A stretch of 64,000 nucleotides of DNA from Burkholderia ambifaria AMMD (GCF_000203915.1 NC_008391.1:1426001-1490000); one strand, 5' to 3'; numbered from the stretch's first letter, positions 9,045 to 19,303 are shown. Numbers and translations: made by a program. The notes: generated from the sequence alone by a model not told the origin.

Positions 9045-10193
9045 TTATTTGTCGATCACGAGATCCGACAGCGGCTTGCTGCAGCACAGCAGCACCATCC
9101 CCTGGTCGATCTCGCGCTGGCGGATGCCGCCGTTGTGCTTCATCTCCACCTGCCCCGACACGAGCTTCACCTTGCAGGTGCCGCACATGCCCTGCGTGCA
9201 CGACGCCGGAAGCCGCACGCCCGACTGGCGTGCCGCGTCGAGCACGTGCTGCCCGGAGCCGCAGGAAATTTCGCGGTTGCTCTTCGCGAAGCTGACCGTG
9301 TACTGCTTCGTCGCGACGTCGCCGCCGTCGGCCGCCGGCACGAGTTCGGCGAGCACCTCGTCGCTCGCGGTCTGCGCGAGCGTTTCGAACGAGAAGCTTT
9401 CCTCGTGATACTGCTTGCGGTCGAAGCCGGCTTCGTCGAGCAGGTCGCGCACGGCCTTCATGTACGGCGCGGGGCCGCACGTGAAGATCTCGCGCTCCAT
9501 GAAGTCCGGAGCGATCAGCTTCAGCAGCGGCAACGTCAGGAAGCCCGTGACGCCCGGCCAGTTGGTGCGTGCGCCCACGCGCTCGACGACGAACGACGTG
9601 CGGAAGTTCGTATGATTCGACGCGATCAGATCGAGCTCGCGCGCGAAGATGATGTCGTCCGGCGTGCGTGCGCTGTGCACGAACAGGATGTCGCGATCCT
9701 CGGCGAGATCATGGTGCGCGCGGCTCATCGACATCAGCGGCGTGACGCCCGAGCCGGCCGACAGGAACAGGTACTTGCGCGCCGGATGCCGTGCGCACGT
9801 GAATTCGCCGGCCGGGCCGAGCACGCGAACCGACGCGCCCGGGCGCAGGTTGTCGTGGAGCCAGTTCGACACCTTGCCGCCCGGCACGCGCTTGACCGTG
9901 ATCGAGATCGTGTGCGGACGCGCCGGCGACGACGAGATCGTATAGCAGCGGTTGATCGTCTCGCCTTCGATGTCGAGCTCGAGCGTGATGAACTGCCCCG
10001 GCTCGAACGAAAACGCACGGCCTTGCGGCGAACGGAAGAAGAAGCTCTTCACGTCATGGGTTTCCTGCCGAACCTGGCAGCACACCAGCGTTTCCTCGAC
10101 GTCGCTCGTCCAGCGCTCCGGCAGCGCGGTCCAGAATGCCGGGTGCGTCACCCGGCTTTCCGCCGGCTCGAAATTGGCTGCATCTCGCATCAT
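9045..10193 (-). CDS. gbcB: Glycine betaine demethylase, reductase subunit
   Basis: Passes electrons from NAD(P)H to the Rieske oxygenase GbcA, for oxidative removal of one betaine methyl group as formaldehyde. The protein is 382 residues. Its order is an FAD-binding ferredoxin-reductase domain (INRCYTISSSPA near residue 85), an NAD-binding domain (LFLSAGSGVTPLMSM, then EIFTCGPAPYM), and a C-terminal plant-type 2Fe-2S domain with C-x4-C-x2-C (SCTQGMCGTC) and a final Cys in VLLCCSKP. Two adjacent ATGs (10193 and 10190) both follow a GGAGG. I use the first, although the second has the better spacing. It lies downstream of gbcA, separated by a repeat-like hairpin element. Confidence 0.93.
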   Translation of the reverse strand: MMRDAANFEPAESRVTHPAFWTALPERWTSDVEETLVCCQVRQETHDVKSFFFRSPQGRAFSFEPGQFITLELDIEGETINRCYTISSSPARPHTISITVKRVPGGKVSNWLHDNLRPGASVRVLGPAGEFTCARHPARKYLFLSAGSGVTPLMSMSRAHHDLAEDRDILFVHSARTPDDIIFARELDLIASNHTNFRTSFVVERVGARTNWPGVTGFLTLPLLKLIAPDFMEREIFTCGPAPYMKAVRDLLDEAGFDRKQYHEESFSFETLAQTASDEVLAELVPAADGGDVATKQYTVSFAKSNREISCGSGQHVLDAARQSGVRLPASCTQGMCGTCKVKLVSGQVEMKHNGGIRQREIDQGMVLLCCSKPLSDLVIDK

Positions 10194-10212
10194 GCCAACC
10201 TCCGCCGGGCCG

Positions 10213-10267
10213 CCCCAAGGAGGTTGACCGCCCCCTCGGGGGGCAGCGAGCAAAGTGAGCGTTGGGG
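10213..10267. repeat. Nested inverted repeat (REP-like) between gbcA and gbcB
   Basis: An outer stem CCCCAA (10213-10218) pairs with TTGGGG (10262-10267). It encloses a GC hairpin, GCCCCC (10230-10235) with GGGGGC (10239-10244), and a short imperfect repeat AGCGAG / AGTGAGCG. The element sits in the operon between gbcA and gbcB, close to the gbcB ribosome-binding site. It resembles the dispersed intergenic GC hairpins common in beta-proteobacteria. I see only this one copy in the window, so the repeat call rests on resemblance. Confidence 0.6.
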
Positions 10268-10305
10268 TTGTTTCATCATTGACTCCGCTTGCTGTCCGCT
10301 GACTA

Positions 10306-11547
10306 CTACGCGCCGGTTTTTTCGGCGAGCCGGCCGATGTACCAGGCCGAGAATTTTTCGACGAGACCTTCCGTGAACGGCGAATACGGGCCCGGCTCGT
10401 ACGCGCTGCTGGTCGCGCCACGCTGCGAGAATTCGACGAGCGCGCGATCCTGATCGTTGGTCGCGTTCCACACGGCCGTCAGGTTCTTCACGTCGTAGTC
10501 GATGCCTTCCTTCGCGTCCTTGTGCACGAGCCACTTGGTGCGCACGAGCGTCTTGCCGGCCGACAGCGGAATCACCGAGAACGTCACGATGTGATCGCTC
10601 ATGAAGTGGTGCCACGAGTTCGGCTGCGTCCAGAACGACAGGCCGCCGAGGTCGGCCTGGTCGAACTTGCCGAGCAGCTTCTTCGACGCGACCTTCGCGT
10701 CGAGCGTCTGCGATTCGCCGTGGCGGTCGAGCGGCAGGCGCTGCGTGCGGAAGCCCGTCACGTCGCTCAGCTTTTCGATTTCGGCGGACGGCAGGCCCAT
10801 CTCGGCCCACTCCTTGCCGCGGCGCACGCAGGTTTCGGCGAATGCGTCCATGCCTTCGGCGTTCGCGTCGGAGCGCTGGTAGCCGAAGCCGTATTCGTAC
10901 AGCGAGATCGTCAGCTCCGGATGGTTCGCGACGCAGTGATAGCATTCGCGGTTGTTTTCCATCGTGAGCTTCCAGTTGCCTTCCTCGATGATGTCGACCT
11001 GAGCGGCGATCTTCGTGTTCGGCAGATCGTGCGGCAGCAGGTACGGCTCCATCTCGGCGCGCAACTGCGCGAAATCGACCGGCGGCTCCTCGGCGAGGCA
11101 GACGAAGATCAGCCCCGCGAGGTTCTGCACGTGCACCGACTTCAGGCTGTGCTTGCAGCGGTCGAACTTCTCGCCCATGTGCTCGGCGAACATCAGCTGG
11201 CCGGTCAGGTTGTAGGTCCAGCTGTGGTACGGGCACACGATGTTGCCGACCGAGCCTTTGTCCTCGTTGCACAGGCGCGCGCCGCGATGACGGCACACGT
11301 TGTGGAACGCGCGAATTTCCATGTCGTCGTCGCGCACGATCAGGATCGAGTCGCTGCCCAGTTCCACGGTCACGTAGTCGCCCGGCTCGGGGATGTCCGG
11401 TTCGACCGCTACCTGGATCCAGTGCTGGCGGAAAATCGCCTCCATGTCGAGGGCGAAGATTTCCTCGCTCGTATAGAACGGCGCCTCGAGGCTGTGGCCT
11501 TCCTTGCGTCGCGCGATCAGTGCACGAATGTCTGCCGATACTTTCAT
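10306..11547 (-). CDS. gbcA: Glycine betaine demethylase, Rieske oxygenase subunit
   Basis: Oxidises glycine betaine to dimethylglycine and formaldehyde using O2. The protein is 413 residues. The Rieske 2Fe-2S ligands are seen as C85-x-H87 (VCRHRGA) and C105-x2-H108 (VCPYHSW). The mononuclear iron site in the catalytic domain is marked by NNRECYHCVANHPEL, giving H204 and H209. I chose the ATG at 11547 (MKVSADIRALI) because the longer frame from 11598 adds residues unlike the family. It follows etfB by 53 bases and precedes gbcB on the same strand. In Pseudomonas aeruginosa the orthologues are activated by GbdR, and the same is likely here given the gbdR gene at the head of this block. Confidence 0.95.
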   Translation of the reverse strand: MKVSADIRALIARRKEGHSLEAPFYTSEEIFALDMEAIFRQHWIQVAVEPDIPEPGDYVTVELGSDSILIVRDDDMEIRAFHNVCRHRGARLCNEDKGSVGNIVCPYHSWTYNLTGQLMFAEHMGEKFDRCKHSLKSVHVQNLAGLIFVCLAEEPPVDFAQLRAEMEPYLLPHDLPNTKIAAQVDIIEEGNWKLTMENNRECYHCVANHPELTISLYEYGFGYQRSDANAEGMDAFAETCVRRGKEWAEMGLPSAEIEKLSDVTGFRTQRLPLDRHGESQTLDAKVASKKLLGKFDQADLGGLSFWTQPNSWHHFMSDHIVTFSVIPLSAGKTLVRTKWLVHKDAKEGIDYDVKNLTAVWNATNDQDRALVEFSQRGATSSAYEPGPYSPFTEGLVEKFSAWYIGRLAEKTGA

Positions 11548-11600
11548 CGTTTGCTCCGGATTCCTTGCATCCCTGGGGTTCTTGCCGACAGGCACCAAAT

Positions 11601-12386
11601 TCAGTAGTCGATGAGCTGATGCTCGCGCAAATACGCGAGTATCACTTGTGCTTTTTCGACTGAACTCCCTTCATTTACGACGTTGCCGCCGCGGCTTTCG
11701 GTCGTCGTCGCGGACAGCATCCGCGCATGCCCGGAGCGCTTCTCGGCGGCGACCAGTTTTACGGGTTTACGCTCGATCGCGCCGACCTTCCACGCGGCCG
11801 CATCGGCGTCCGCGCCGGTCGCCGTGAGCAGCGGGCGGATCGCGCCGGCCCGCAGCCGCGCATACGCGTAACGCGGCTCCACGTTGGCGAGCGGATGCAC
11901 CGCGACGACGGCCGGCAGCGCCGCGTCCACGCGCCGCCGCAGCCCTTTCGGCAAGAATTGCCGGACCGCCGCGCGGCCGCCGTCGACCGTCACGTCGACG
12001 GCCGAGCCGACGAGCGGATAGCCGAGCGTCGCGGCGACGCGATACGGCAGCATGCCGGTGTCGTACGCGCCCTCCGCACGGGTGCCGGTCAGCACGAGGT
12101 CGTACCCTTCGACGCGGGCGGCCAGCGCATGCGCGGCATCGTCGCCGTCGCGGCAGGCGAGCACCTCGACCTGCCGCGCGCCGAGCGCGAGGTATTCGGC
12201 AAGCGCTTCATTGGCGGGGTCCCCCGCATGGATCACGTCGAGCTGGGCCCGATGTTTCTCGGCGAGCTGGCGGCCGACCTCGAGCGCGGCCGCGTCGTTG
12301 CGGCTGTAGCGCGCGGTGCCGCTGACCGGGTGCCGGCCCACGGACACGAGCACCGCGATGCGTTGCAACTGGCGAGGGGCGTTCAT
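11601..12386 (-). CDS. etfB: Electron transfer flavoprotein, beta subunit
   Basis: A 261-residue ETF beta-type protein that, with the alpha subunit, takes electrons from the dimethylglycine demethylase. It has the family fold with conserved nucleotide-binding stretches such as YDLVLTGTRAEGAYDTGMLP and LGYPLVGSAVDVTVDG. Its start overlaps the end of the alpha-subunit gene in an ATGA arrangement, so the two are translationally coupled. The neighbours make a dedicated role in betaine/dimethylglycine catabolism much more likely than the housekeeping fatty-acid ETF. The AMP-binding signature is weaker than in the housekeeping protein, which I judge from memory only. Confidence 0.88.
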   Translation of the reverse strand: MNAPRQLQRIAVLVSVGRHPVSGTARYSRNDAAALEVGRQLAEKHRAQLDVIHAGDPANEALAEYLALGARQVEVLACRDGDDAAHALAARVEGYDLVLTGTRAEGAYDTGMLPYRVAATLGYPLVGSAVDVTVDGGRAAVRQFLPKGLRRRVDAALPAVVAVHPLANVEPRYAYARLRAGAIRPLLTATGADADAAAWKVGAIERKPVKLVAAEKRSGHARMLSATTTESRGGNVVNEGSSVEKAQVILAYLREHQLIDY

Positions 12387-13552
12387 GCTGCGACTCCTTC
12401 GGATTCACGGGCGCCGACCGCGGTCGGCGATTGTCCGCGCGACGCACGCGCGGCCTGCACCTCGTCGATCAGCGCGGCGATCGTCGCCTGCGCGTCGCCC
12501 ACCACCGTCAGGTTCGCGCGCTTGGCGATCGGCGCACTGCCGTCGAGGTTGACCGCGATCACGTGACGGCAGTCCTTGATCCCTTGCAAGTGCTGCACCG
12601 CGCCCGAGATGCCGAACGCGATGTACACGCTGGCCTCGACCGTCTTGCCGGTCGCGCCCACCTGCTTGTCGCGCGTGAAGTGGCCGTTGTCGACCGCGAC
12701 GCGGCTCGCGCCGATCGCCGCGCCGAATGCGCCGGCGAGCCGCTCGAACGCGCCGATGTCGGATACGCCGTTACCGGCCGACACGATGAAGTCGGCTTCC
12801 TCCAGCGCGACCTGCGCGGCGTCGATTTCCTCGAGGCCGAGATCGCGATACGGCTGCGCCGCGTCGCCGGCCGGGCGGATGAAGTCCGCGGCCAGCCGAT
12901 CGCCGGCGCCGACGAACGGCAGCTTCGCCTCGACCGCGTTCTGCGCGAGCAGGATCACGTCGGGCAAGCCGCGCGTCGCGAACGCACGGCCGGCCTGCGC
13001 ATACGCGCCGACATGCTTCGCGTCGATCTCGACCACGTGGGTCGCGACGCTCGCGCCGGCGGCGGCCGCGTAACGCCGGCCGAGATCGCCGTCGCCGGTC
13101 GCGTTGTCGGGCACGAACACGTGCTTCGGCGCGAGCGCCGCGGCACAGGCCTGCAATGCTTGCAGTTCGCTTTCGGGCGCGAATGCGCGGCGGTCGAAGT
13201 CGGGCAGCTCGATCAGCTTGTCGACGCCGAGTTCCGCGGCGTCATCCTTCAGTTCGCCGAACGCCAGCAGCGCGACTTCCGTCTGCGCGTCGGCCAGCAC
13301 CGCGGCGGCGGCGATCGCCTGGCGCGAATGGTCGTCGAGCGCGCCGCGCTCGGTGTGCGCCACCACCAGCATCACGTGCTTCGGGTCCTGCACCGCGCGG
13401 CGCGGCTTCGCGGCCGCGGCGCCATGACCGTGAGCGGACCACTGCGCGGCGCTCGCGTCGGCGCTGCCTTCCTGGCCGAGCGTGATGCGCTTCAAGCCCG
13501 CGGCCGTGATGATGAACGGCCGGCGCGGATCGATTCGTTTGATCGTGTTCAT
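12383..13552 (-). CDS. etfA: Electron transfer flavoprotein, alpha subunit
   Basis: A 389-residue ETF alpha-type protein. The C-terminal FAD domain is clear: ADFIVSAGNGVSDIGAFERL, VDNGHFTRDKQVGATGKTVE, and YIAFGISGAVQHLQGIKDC, followed by AVNLDGSAPIAKRANLTVVGD. The N-terminal region is longer than in the housekeeping alpha subunit and begins MNTIKRIDPRRPF. I use the ATG at 13552 rather than an upstream in-frame start, because the shorter form leaves only 4 bases to dgcB. It is the third gene of the dgcA-dgcB-etfA-etfB series. Electrons would pass to ubiquinone through an ETF-quinone oxidoreductase or through the DgcB Fe-S protein. Confidence 0.9.
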   Translation of the reverse strand: MNTIKRIDPRRPFIITAAGLKRITLGQEGSADASAAQWSAHGHGAAAAKPRRAVQDPKHVMLVVAHTERGALDDHSRQAIAAAAVLADAQTEVALLAFGELKDDAAELGVDKLIELPDFDRRAFAPESELQALQACAAALAPKHVFVPDNATGDGDLGRRYAAAAGASVATHVVEIDAKHVGAYAQAGRAFATRGLPDVILLAQNAVEAKLPFVGAGDRLAADFIRPAGDAAQPYRDLGLEEIDAAQVALEEADFIVSAGNGVSDIGAFERLAGAFGAAIGASRVAVDNGHFTRDKQVGATGKTVEASVYIAFGISGAVQHLQGIKDCRHVIAVNLDGSAPIAKRANLTVVGDAQATIAALIDEVQAARASRGQSPTAVGARESEGVAA

Positions 13553-13556
13553 CGAT

Positions 13557-15482
13557 TCACTCCAGCGAGGCGGCAACGAGTTCGGCCACGTCGAGCACGT
13601 CGGGGCGCGGGCCCACGACGCCCTCGAGCATCGCGGTGCAGTTCGGGCACCCGACCGCGACCACGTCCGCGCCGATGGCGCGCGCGTCGGCGATGCGGAT
13701 GTCCGGAATACGCTGCTTGCCGGGGATGTCGGTCAGCGGCGCACCGCCGCCACCGCCGCAGCAGCGCCCGCGCATGCCGTTGCGCTCCATCTCGACGACC
13801 TGGATGCCGATCGTCTTCAGCAGCTTGCGCGGCGATTCCGTCTCGCCGTTGTAGCGGCCGAGGTAGCACGGGTCGTGATACGTGGTGCGCTTCTCGCGCA
13901 GCGCCTCGACGGCCTTCGGCGCGATCTTGCCGCTCTCGGCCAGCTCTGCGAGGTAGGTCGTGTGATGCTTGACCGTCACGCGCAGCCCGAGCGCGCGGTA
14001 TTCGTTGCGCAGGCTGTGCATCACGTGCGGGTCGGCCGTCACGATCTGCTTGTACGACAGCGTGCCGAGCGTGCCGATCAGGCGCTTCGCCATCCGCTGG
14101 AACGTCGCTTCGTCGCCGAGGCGCCGTGCGACGTCGCCGGTATCGGTCTCGGTCCCGCCGAGCACCGCGTAGTCGACGCCTGCCTTGTTCAGCACCTTCA
14201 CGAACGCGCGCAGCGTGCGCTGGTAACGCATGTCGAACGCGCCTTCACCCGCGACGAACAGCACGTCGACCGGCTTGCCGGGTTGCGCGACGGGTGCGCT
14301 CAGATCGACCGACCAGTCGTAGCGCGCGGCTGCGTCGTAACCGCCCATCGTGCCGGTCTCGCGCAGGTTCGCGAGCACTTCCTGGCCCTTGCCCGGCACC
14401 GTACCGTGCACCAGCGTGCGGTTGCGGCGCATGTCGACGATCGCGTCGACGTGCTCGATCAGCATCGGGCATTCCTGCACGCATGCGCGGCAGGTCGTGC
14501 ACGACCACAGCGTCTGTTCCTCGATCAGGCCGGACACGATCGGGCCGTTCGGCTCGCCGCGATGCTGGCCGACCGCGAGGCCCGGCGTCGGGCTGCCCGC
14601 GTAGGCCGCATCGGTGCCGCCCGCCATCCCGACGACGAGATCCTGGATCAGCTTCTTCGGGTTCAGCGGCTGGCCCGCGGCGAACGCGGGGCACGCGGCC
14701 TCGCACTTGCCGCACTGCACGCACGCGTCGAAGCTCAGCAGCTGGTTCCAGCGGAATTCGACCGGCTTCGCGACGCCGTATTCCTCGTGCTCGATGTCCG
14801 GCAGCTTCAGCGCGGTCGGCGGCGTGGCCGTGCCGTTGCCCGTGAACGAGTCGCGGGTAGCCGCGAAACGCTCCTGGCGCGGGTGGAACGCGAGGTGCAG
14901 CAGGCCGGCGATCGCATGCTTCATCGGGCCGCCCTTCGCGGCGCCGATGGTCATCGTGAATGCGCCGGCGCCGATCAGCAGCGCGCAGAGCACCGCGAAC
15001 GCTCCCGACATCGCGCCGGTCGGCACGACCATGAACAGCACCAGGCCGAGCGCGAACGAGCCGAGCAGCCAGGGCAGCGCGTTCCACGGGCCGCGCGACA
15101 GGCGGGCCGGCACGTTCTTCGCCGCGCGGCGGCGCCAGACGAACACCACGCCGACGAGCATCGCGAGCGCCGCGAGGAAGATCAGCTTGTCGAGCCACGG
15201 CGAGTAGATCGCGAGGCCGTAGTTGACGAACACCAGCGCGAGCGCACCGATCGCGCCGCCGGCGGTGGCGACGTGGGTCTTCGCGATGTACGGGTCGCGG
15301 GCGACCACGTGGTGCAGGTCGACGAAGTAGCGCTTCGGAATCGCGAACAGGTTCGCGACGCCGAACGAGCCGGGCGCCGTGGCCCGGCCGAGACGCCAGT
15401 AGGACGAGCGCTTCGCGACCGCGAACGCGAGCCCCGCCACCGACAGCCACAACAGTGCGGTAATGAGGAAGGACGGATTCAT
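13557..15482 (-). CDS. dgcB: Dimethylglycine demethylase, Fe-S membrane subunit
   Basis: A 641-residue membrane-bound iron-sulfur oxidoreductase that works with DgcA to convert dimethylglycine to sarcosine. The N-terminal part has several hydrophobic segments (residues 1-25, then about 65-95, 110-190). Two ferredoxin-type 4Fe-4S motifs follow (CVQCGKCEAACP and CTTCRACVQECP). The C-terminal half holds cysteine-rich domains of the heterodisulfide-reductase D type (THHTTYLAEL, DPCYLGRYN, RCCGGGGGAP). It is separated from dgcA by 2 bases and from etfA by 4, so one transcript is very likely. The layout suggests electrons from DgcA or ETF pass to the quinone pool. Confidence 0.92.
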   Translation of the reverse strand: MNPSFLITALLWLSVAGLAFAVAKRSSYWRLGRATAPGSFGVANLFAIPKRYFVDLHHVVARDPYIAKTHVATAGGAIGALALVFVNYGLAIYSPWLDKLIFLAALAMLVGVVFVWRRRAAKNVPARLSRGPWNALPWLLGSFALGLVLFMVVPTGAMSGAFAVLCALLIGAGAFTMTIGAAKGGPMKHAIAGLLHLAFHPRQERFAATRDSFTGNGTATPPTALKLPDIEHEEYGVAKPVEFRWNQLLSFDACVQCGKCEAACPAFAAGQPLNPKKLIQDLVVGMAGGTDAAYAGSPTPGLAVGQHRGEPNGPIVSGLIEEQTLWSCTTCRACVQECPMLIEHVDAIVDMRRNRTLVHGTVPGKGQEVLANLRETGTMGGYDAAARYDWSVDLSAPVAQPGKPVDVLFVAGEGAFDMRYQRTLRAFVKVLNKAGVDYAVLGGTETDTGDVARRLGDEATFQRMAKRLIGTLGTLSYKQIVTADPHVMHSLRNEYRALGLRVTVKHHTTYLAELAESGKIAPKAVEALREKRTTYHDPCYLGRYNGETESPRKLLKTIGIQVVEMERNGMRGRCCGGGGGAPLTDIPGKQRIPDIRIADARAIGADVVAVGCPNCTAMLEGVVGPRPDVLDVAELVAASLE

Positions 15483-15484
15483 TT

Positions 15485-17548
15485 TCAGAAATCCTTCACG
15501 AGACGCAGCGAGTCATAGATCGCGCCGTGGACGTTGTGCATCGAGATGCAGTCGCCGACACGGAACAGCAGGAAGCGGCCGTTGCCGAGTTCTTCCGACA
15601 GGCACGGCTGCGGCTCGGCCGCGAACAGCGTGTGCGGATCGATCTGGCCGCGGTTCACCGACTCCGGCTTGAGCTTCCAGTACAGCTCGTCGTTCGGCGA
15701 CGAACCGTTCTCGATCACCACCTGATCGACCGCGCGCTCTTCCAGTTCCTCGGTGTACTCGTTGCGCAGCACGGCGATCGTCTTGCCGTCCTCCTCGTAC
15801 ACGCGATCGAGCATGGTGTTCGGCGTCGGGATCACGCCGAGCGCATACAGGCGGCGATAGAAGATCGGGAACGTCGTGCCGCCGCAATCGTCAGCCACCT
15901 TCACGTCGGGCGTCACGACCTCGACCTTCGAGCCGCGGCTCGCCATGAAGTCGGCGACGCCCGCGCCCGCATGGGTGCTCACGCCGTCGAACAGCAGCAC
16001 GTTCTGCTTCGGCTCGACCTTGCCGGTCAGGATGTCCCACGAGCTGACGGCCAGGCCTTCGGCCACGCCCCAGCCCGGCACCTGCCACGTGAAGCTCGAA
16101 CCGCCCGTGGCGAGCACGACGATGTCCGGCTTCTCGGCCATGATCATCTTCTCGTCGGCGGCGACGCCGAGGCGGCGATCGACGCCCAGGCGCTTGGTTT
16201 CCATGTCGAACCAGCGGATGATCCCCGACATCTGTTCGCGCTGCGGCGCCTTCGCGGCGATCATCACCTGGCCGCCCACTTCGGTGTTCTTCTCGAACAG
16301 CACCACGTCGTGGCCGCGCAGCTTCGCGACGCGTGCGGCCTCGAGCCCCGCGGGGCCCGCGCCGACCACCACCACCTTGCGCTTCGGGCCGCGCGACTTC
16401 TCGATGATGTGCGGCATCGTCGCTTCGCGCGACGTCGCGGCGTTCTGGATGCACAGCACGTCGAGGCCGTTGTACTGGCGGTCGATGCAGTAGTTCGCGC
16501 CGACGCACTGCTTGATTTCATCTTCGCGGCCATCGCGGATCTTGATCACCATGTGCGGATCGGCGATCTGCGCGCGCGTCATGCCGACCAGGTCGATCAT
16601 GCCGTTCGCGAGCAGGCGTTCGGCCTGGCCCGCGTCGCGGATGCTCTGCGCGTGCATCACGGGGATCTTCACCACCGACTTGATGCCGGCGGCGAGGTGC
16701 ACGAACGGCTCCGGCGGCAGCGCCATCGGCGGCATGCAGTTGGCGATCGTGTTGTGCGTATCGCCGCCCGAGCCGACCACGCTCAGGTAGTCGATCAGGC
16801 CCGTCTCCGACATCGCCTGCGCGATTTCCTTCAGCGCTTCGTGATCGAGGCCGTCCTCGTGGAATTCGTCGCCGCACATCCGCAGGCCGACGCAGAAGTC
16901 CTTGCCCACCGCTTCGCGCACGGCCGTCAGCACTTCGATGCCGAAGCGCAGGCGGTTCTCGAGGCTGCCGCCCCATTCATCGGTGCGATGGTTCGAACGC
17001 TGGCTCCAGAACTGGTCGATCAGGTGCTGGTGCGCGGCGGAAATTTCGATGCCGTCCATGCCGGCCGCCTTCACGCGCTTGGCCGCCGCCGCGAAGTCGC
17101 CGATGATGCGGCGGATTTCCTCGATCTCGATGATCTTCGCGTTGCCGCGGTGCACCGGCTCGCGCACGCCCGACGGCGACATCAGGTGCGGCCAGTGCTC
17201 GCCGTGGAACGACGAGCGGCGGCCCATGTGCGTCGCCTGGATCATGATCTTCGCGCCATGCTTGTGCATGGTGTCGGCCAGGCGCGTGAGCGGGTCGATG
17301 ATCTTGTCGTTCGACAGGTTCACCGACTTCCACCAGCCCTGCGGGCTGTCGATCGACACGGGGCTCGAGCCGCCGCAGATCGCGAGGCCGACGCCACCCT
17401 TCGCCTTCTCTTCGTAGTAGCGGATGTAGCGGTCGCCCGGCAGGCCGCCCGGCTCGGCATACACCTCCGCGTGGGCGGTGCTGACGATCCGGTTGCGCAG
17501 CGTCAACTGGTTCAGCTGCATGGGTTTGAACAGGTGGGGATAACGCAT
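15485..17548 (-). CDS. dgcA: Dimethylglycine demethylase, flavin oxidoreductase subunit
   Basis: Old-yellow-enzyme/trimethylamine-dehydrogenase family, 687 residues, converting dimethylglycine to sarcosine. An N-terminal TIM barrel with FMN holds GIEISAAHQHLIDQFWSQRS at the active site. It is followed by an Fe-S region (C348, C354, C366) and a C-terminal FAD/NAD-type domain starting with VVVVGAGPAGLEAARVAKL near residue 392. The family cluster normally has four cysteines. Here the second position is Ala351 in CVGANYC. The gene follows the DUF5943-like gene and precedes dgcB by 2 bases. AGAGG lies at workable spacing before the ATG. The ortholog in Pseudomonas aeruginosa is GbdR-activated, so regulation by the nearby gbdR is expected. 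Confidence 0.93.
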   Translation of the reverse strand: MRYPHLFKPMQLNQLTLRNRIVSTAHAEVYAEPGGLPGDRYIRYYEEKAKGGVGLAICGGSSPVSIDSPQGWWKSVNLSNDKIIDPLTRLADTMHKHGAKIMIQATHMGRRSSFHGEHWPHLMSPSGVREPVHRGNAKIIEIEEIRRIIGDFAAAAKRVKAAGMDGIEISAAHQHLIDQFWSQRSNHRTDEWGGSLENRLRFGIEVLTAVREAVGKDFCVGLRMCGDEFHEDGLDHEALKEIAQAMSETGLIDYLSVVGSGGDTHNTIANCMPPMALPPEPFVHLAAGIKSVVKIPVMHAQSIRDAGQAERLLANGMIDLVGMTRAQIADPHMVIKIRDGREDEIKQCVGANYCIDRQYNGLDVLCIQNAATSREATMPHIIEKSRGPKRKVVVVGAGPAGLEAARVAKLRGHDVVLFEKNTEVGGQVMIAAKAPQREQMSGIIRWFDMETKRLGVDRRLGVAADEKMIMAEKPDIVVLATGGSSFTWQVPGWGVAEGLAVSSWDILTGKVEPKQNVLLFDGVSTHAGAGVADFMASRGSKVEVVTPDVKVADDCGGTTFPIFYRRLYALGVIPTPNTMLDRVYEEDGKTIAVLRNEYTEELEERAVDQVVIENGSSPNDELYWKLKPESVNRGQIDPHTLFAAEPQPCLSEELGNGRFLLFRVGDCISMHNVHGAIYDSLRLVKDF

Positions 17549-17622
17549 CGCAGGCGACCTCTGGCGTTCGAATGTCTCGTGTTGCGGGTGTTGTTGTGTT
17601 GCTGTGTCGGATCGTCAGCGCG

Positions 17623-18156
17623 TCAGTGCGCGAGCGGCGACACTTCGAAGACGCAGTGGTCGTGATGCTCGGCCGCACACTGCACTTCCTTCGACTGCGC
17701 ACGCGGCGCGCCCTTGCCTTCCGGCGTCGTGTCGTTGACCCAGTCCATTGCGCCAGCGAACCAGCCCGCGAACATGTAGCAGAGCTTGCCTTCCTTGCCC
17801 GGCTGCTGGAGCACGAACGACGAGTGGCGCAGCTCGATCTTCGCGCGCGCGCTGGCCGGGTCGGCCTCGATGATCGAGAACAGGCCCCAGCCGCGTTGCG
17901 ACAGGCGCTTCAGGTAGTGCTCGAACACAGCCATGCCGGTCAGCCCGTGCAGCTTCGCTTCCTTGTCGCACCAGTGGTATGCGGACTTGTAGCCGGCCTT
18001 GTAGAGGATCTCGGCATACGCGTCGACGCCGAGCGCTTCCTCGACGGCGACGTGATTGTTCGTGAAGAAGTGGCGCGGCACGTACAGCATCGGCAGCGCG
18101 TCGGTGGTCCAGACGCCGGTATCGGGATCGACGTTGATCGGCAGTTGCGGTTGCAT
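17623..18156 (-). CDS. DUF5943-like protein with C-terminal V4R-type region
   Basis: A 177-residue protein of unknown biochemical function, with no signal peptide or membrane segment. The C-terminal part (CAAEHHDHCVFEVSPLAH) has the Cys/His pattern of 4-vinyl-reductase (V4R) domains, which bind metal or small hydrophobic ligands. The position between the dipeptidase and dgcA is the same as in Pseudomonas aeruginosa, where a homologue sits in the GbdR-controlled series. The conserved position suggests a role in the dimethylglycine step, for instance as a sensor, chaperone or electron-transfer accessory, but nothing in the sequence decides this. I start at 18156 (MQPQLPINVDPDTGVW), because the longer frame adds unrelated residues. 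Confidence 0.8.
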   Translation of the reverse strand: MQPQLPINVDPDTGVWTTDALPMLYVPRHFFTNNHVAVEEALGVDAYAEILYKAGYKSAYHWCDKEAKLHGLTGMAVFEHYLKRLSQRGWGLFSIIEADPASARAKIELRHSSFVLQQPGKEGKLCYMFAGWFAGAMDWVNDTTPEGKGAPRAQSKEVQCAAEHHDHCVFEVSPLAH

Positions 18157-18289
18157 CGTGGTGACTCCGTGAGGAAAATTGGCCGCGCGGCTCAGGCGCG
18201 ACATCGTCCGCGTGCCCGCGCGAATTGCACGGGCACGTCCCGATTTTTCTTGTGTTGAATCGCGGGAGGCGGTTCGGGCGGGCAGGCGC

Positions 18290-19261
<972 letters not shown>

Positions 19262-19303
19262 ATCTGCCTCTCGCTCCAGTCTTGCTTTTGTGGGGGTCGT
19301 CGA

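Noticed and set aside
15527..17665. Open plus-strand frame of more than 700 codons opposite dgcA
   Set aside because: Composition is dominated by Arg, Ala, His and Val; dgcA has all family motifs in the other strand.
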